Assembly: GCA_030248295.1 (NCBI GenBank)
Contig: JASANH010001367.1
Coordinates: 372,001 to 436,000 of the forward strand
From: Mesodorylaimus sp. YZB2_4
Lineage: Eukaryota > Nematoda > Enoplea > Dorylaimida > Dorylaimidae
Length of the DNA stretch: 64,000 nucleotides
Direction: 5' to 3'
Shown: one piece after another, positions 59,152 through 64,000 of the stretch
How positions within the stretch are numbered: position 1 is the stretch's first letter
Layout: each line of letters opens with the position of its first letter
Translations under genes and position numbers: made by a program
The notes under the pieces: model-generated
What the model saw: the letters and a program-made list of their open reading frames with translations, nothing else
The model's database searches: none
Told to the model about the DNA's origin: nothing

Positions 59152-64000
<4,849 letters not shown>

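Overview
The window is animal genomic DNA with many short introns (about 34-100 bases) and acceptors of the TTTTTAG/TTTTCAG type. The intact genes encode a DEG/ENaC channel, a serpin, a Ly6/uPAR protein, an Ig/FN3 protein, a gustatory-receptor-like protein and a KCNQ potassium channel. Together they suggest an invertebrate, most likely an ecdysozoan; I cannot separate nematode from tardigrade or a relative by reading alone. Most coding regions below are multi-exon models. I checked each by donor/acceptor phase, so exon lengths add up to whole reading frames.

Layout. 0-3 kb (-): DEG/ENaC channel. 5.4-7.7 kb (-): serpin-domain protein with a very long insertion in place of the reactive-centre loop, apparently joined to an N-terminal membrane segment. 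7.7-9.8 kb (-): decayed LINE. 10.3-13.9 kb: three broken genes in a row (PP1-type phosphatase, astacin protease, dihydrodiol-dehydrogenase-like oxidoreductase). 14.5-21.2 kb: a 6.7-kb Maverick/Polinton-type element with 362-base terminal inverted repeats. It carries an apparently intact packaging-type ATPase, an N-terminal stretch of the protein-primed DNA polymerase without its catalytic domains, a tandem HMG-box-like gene and a small membrane protein. 21.3-24.6 kb: repeats and hairpin elements. 24.8-27.5 kb (-): secreted two-module serine-rich protein. 28.9-30.4 kb (-): Ly6/uPAR-domain protein. 30.4-36 kb: mostly unassigned. 36.0-36.9 kb (+): lysine-rich tail-anchored protein. 38.4-39.9 kb (-): Ig-Ig-FN3 secreted protein. 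42.4-48.6 kb (+): broken Ty3/gypsy retroelement with other repeats inside it. 53.0-55.6 kb (+): gustatory-receptor-like gene. 57.6-57.9 kb (+): possible small novel gene. 59.2 kb to the window end (+): KCNQ1-type channel, 15 exons seen, running off the window.

There is no operon-like functional system here. The genes are mostly independent, with a bias to membrane and secreted proteins (two ion channels, one chemoreceptor, one Ly6 protein, one Ig/FN3 protein). The most unusual items are the serpin with its roughly 150-residue loop insertion, the small Polinton derivative with a duplicated HMG-type exon, the duplicated-module serine-rich secreted protein, and a 30-base micro-exon that alone encodes the KCNQ selectivity filter.
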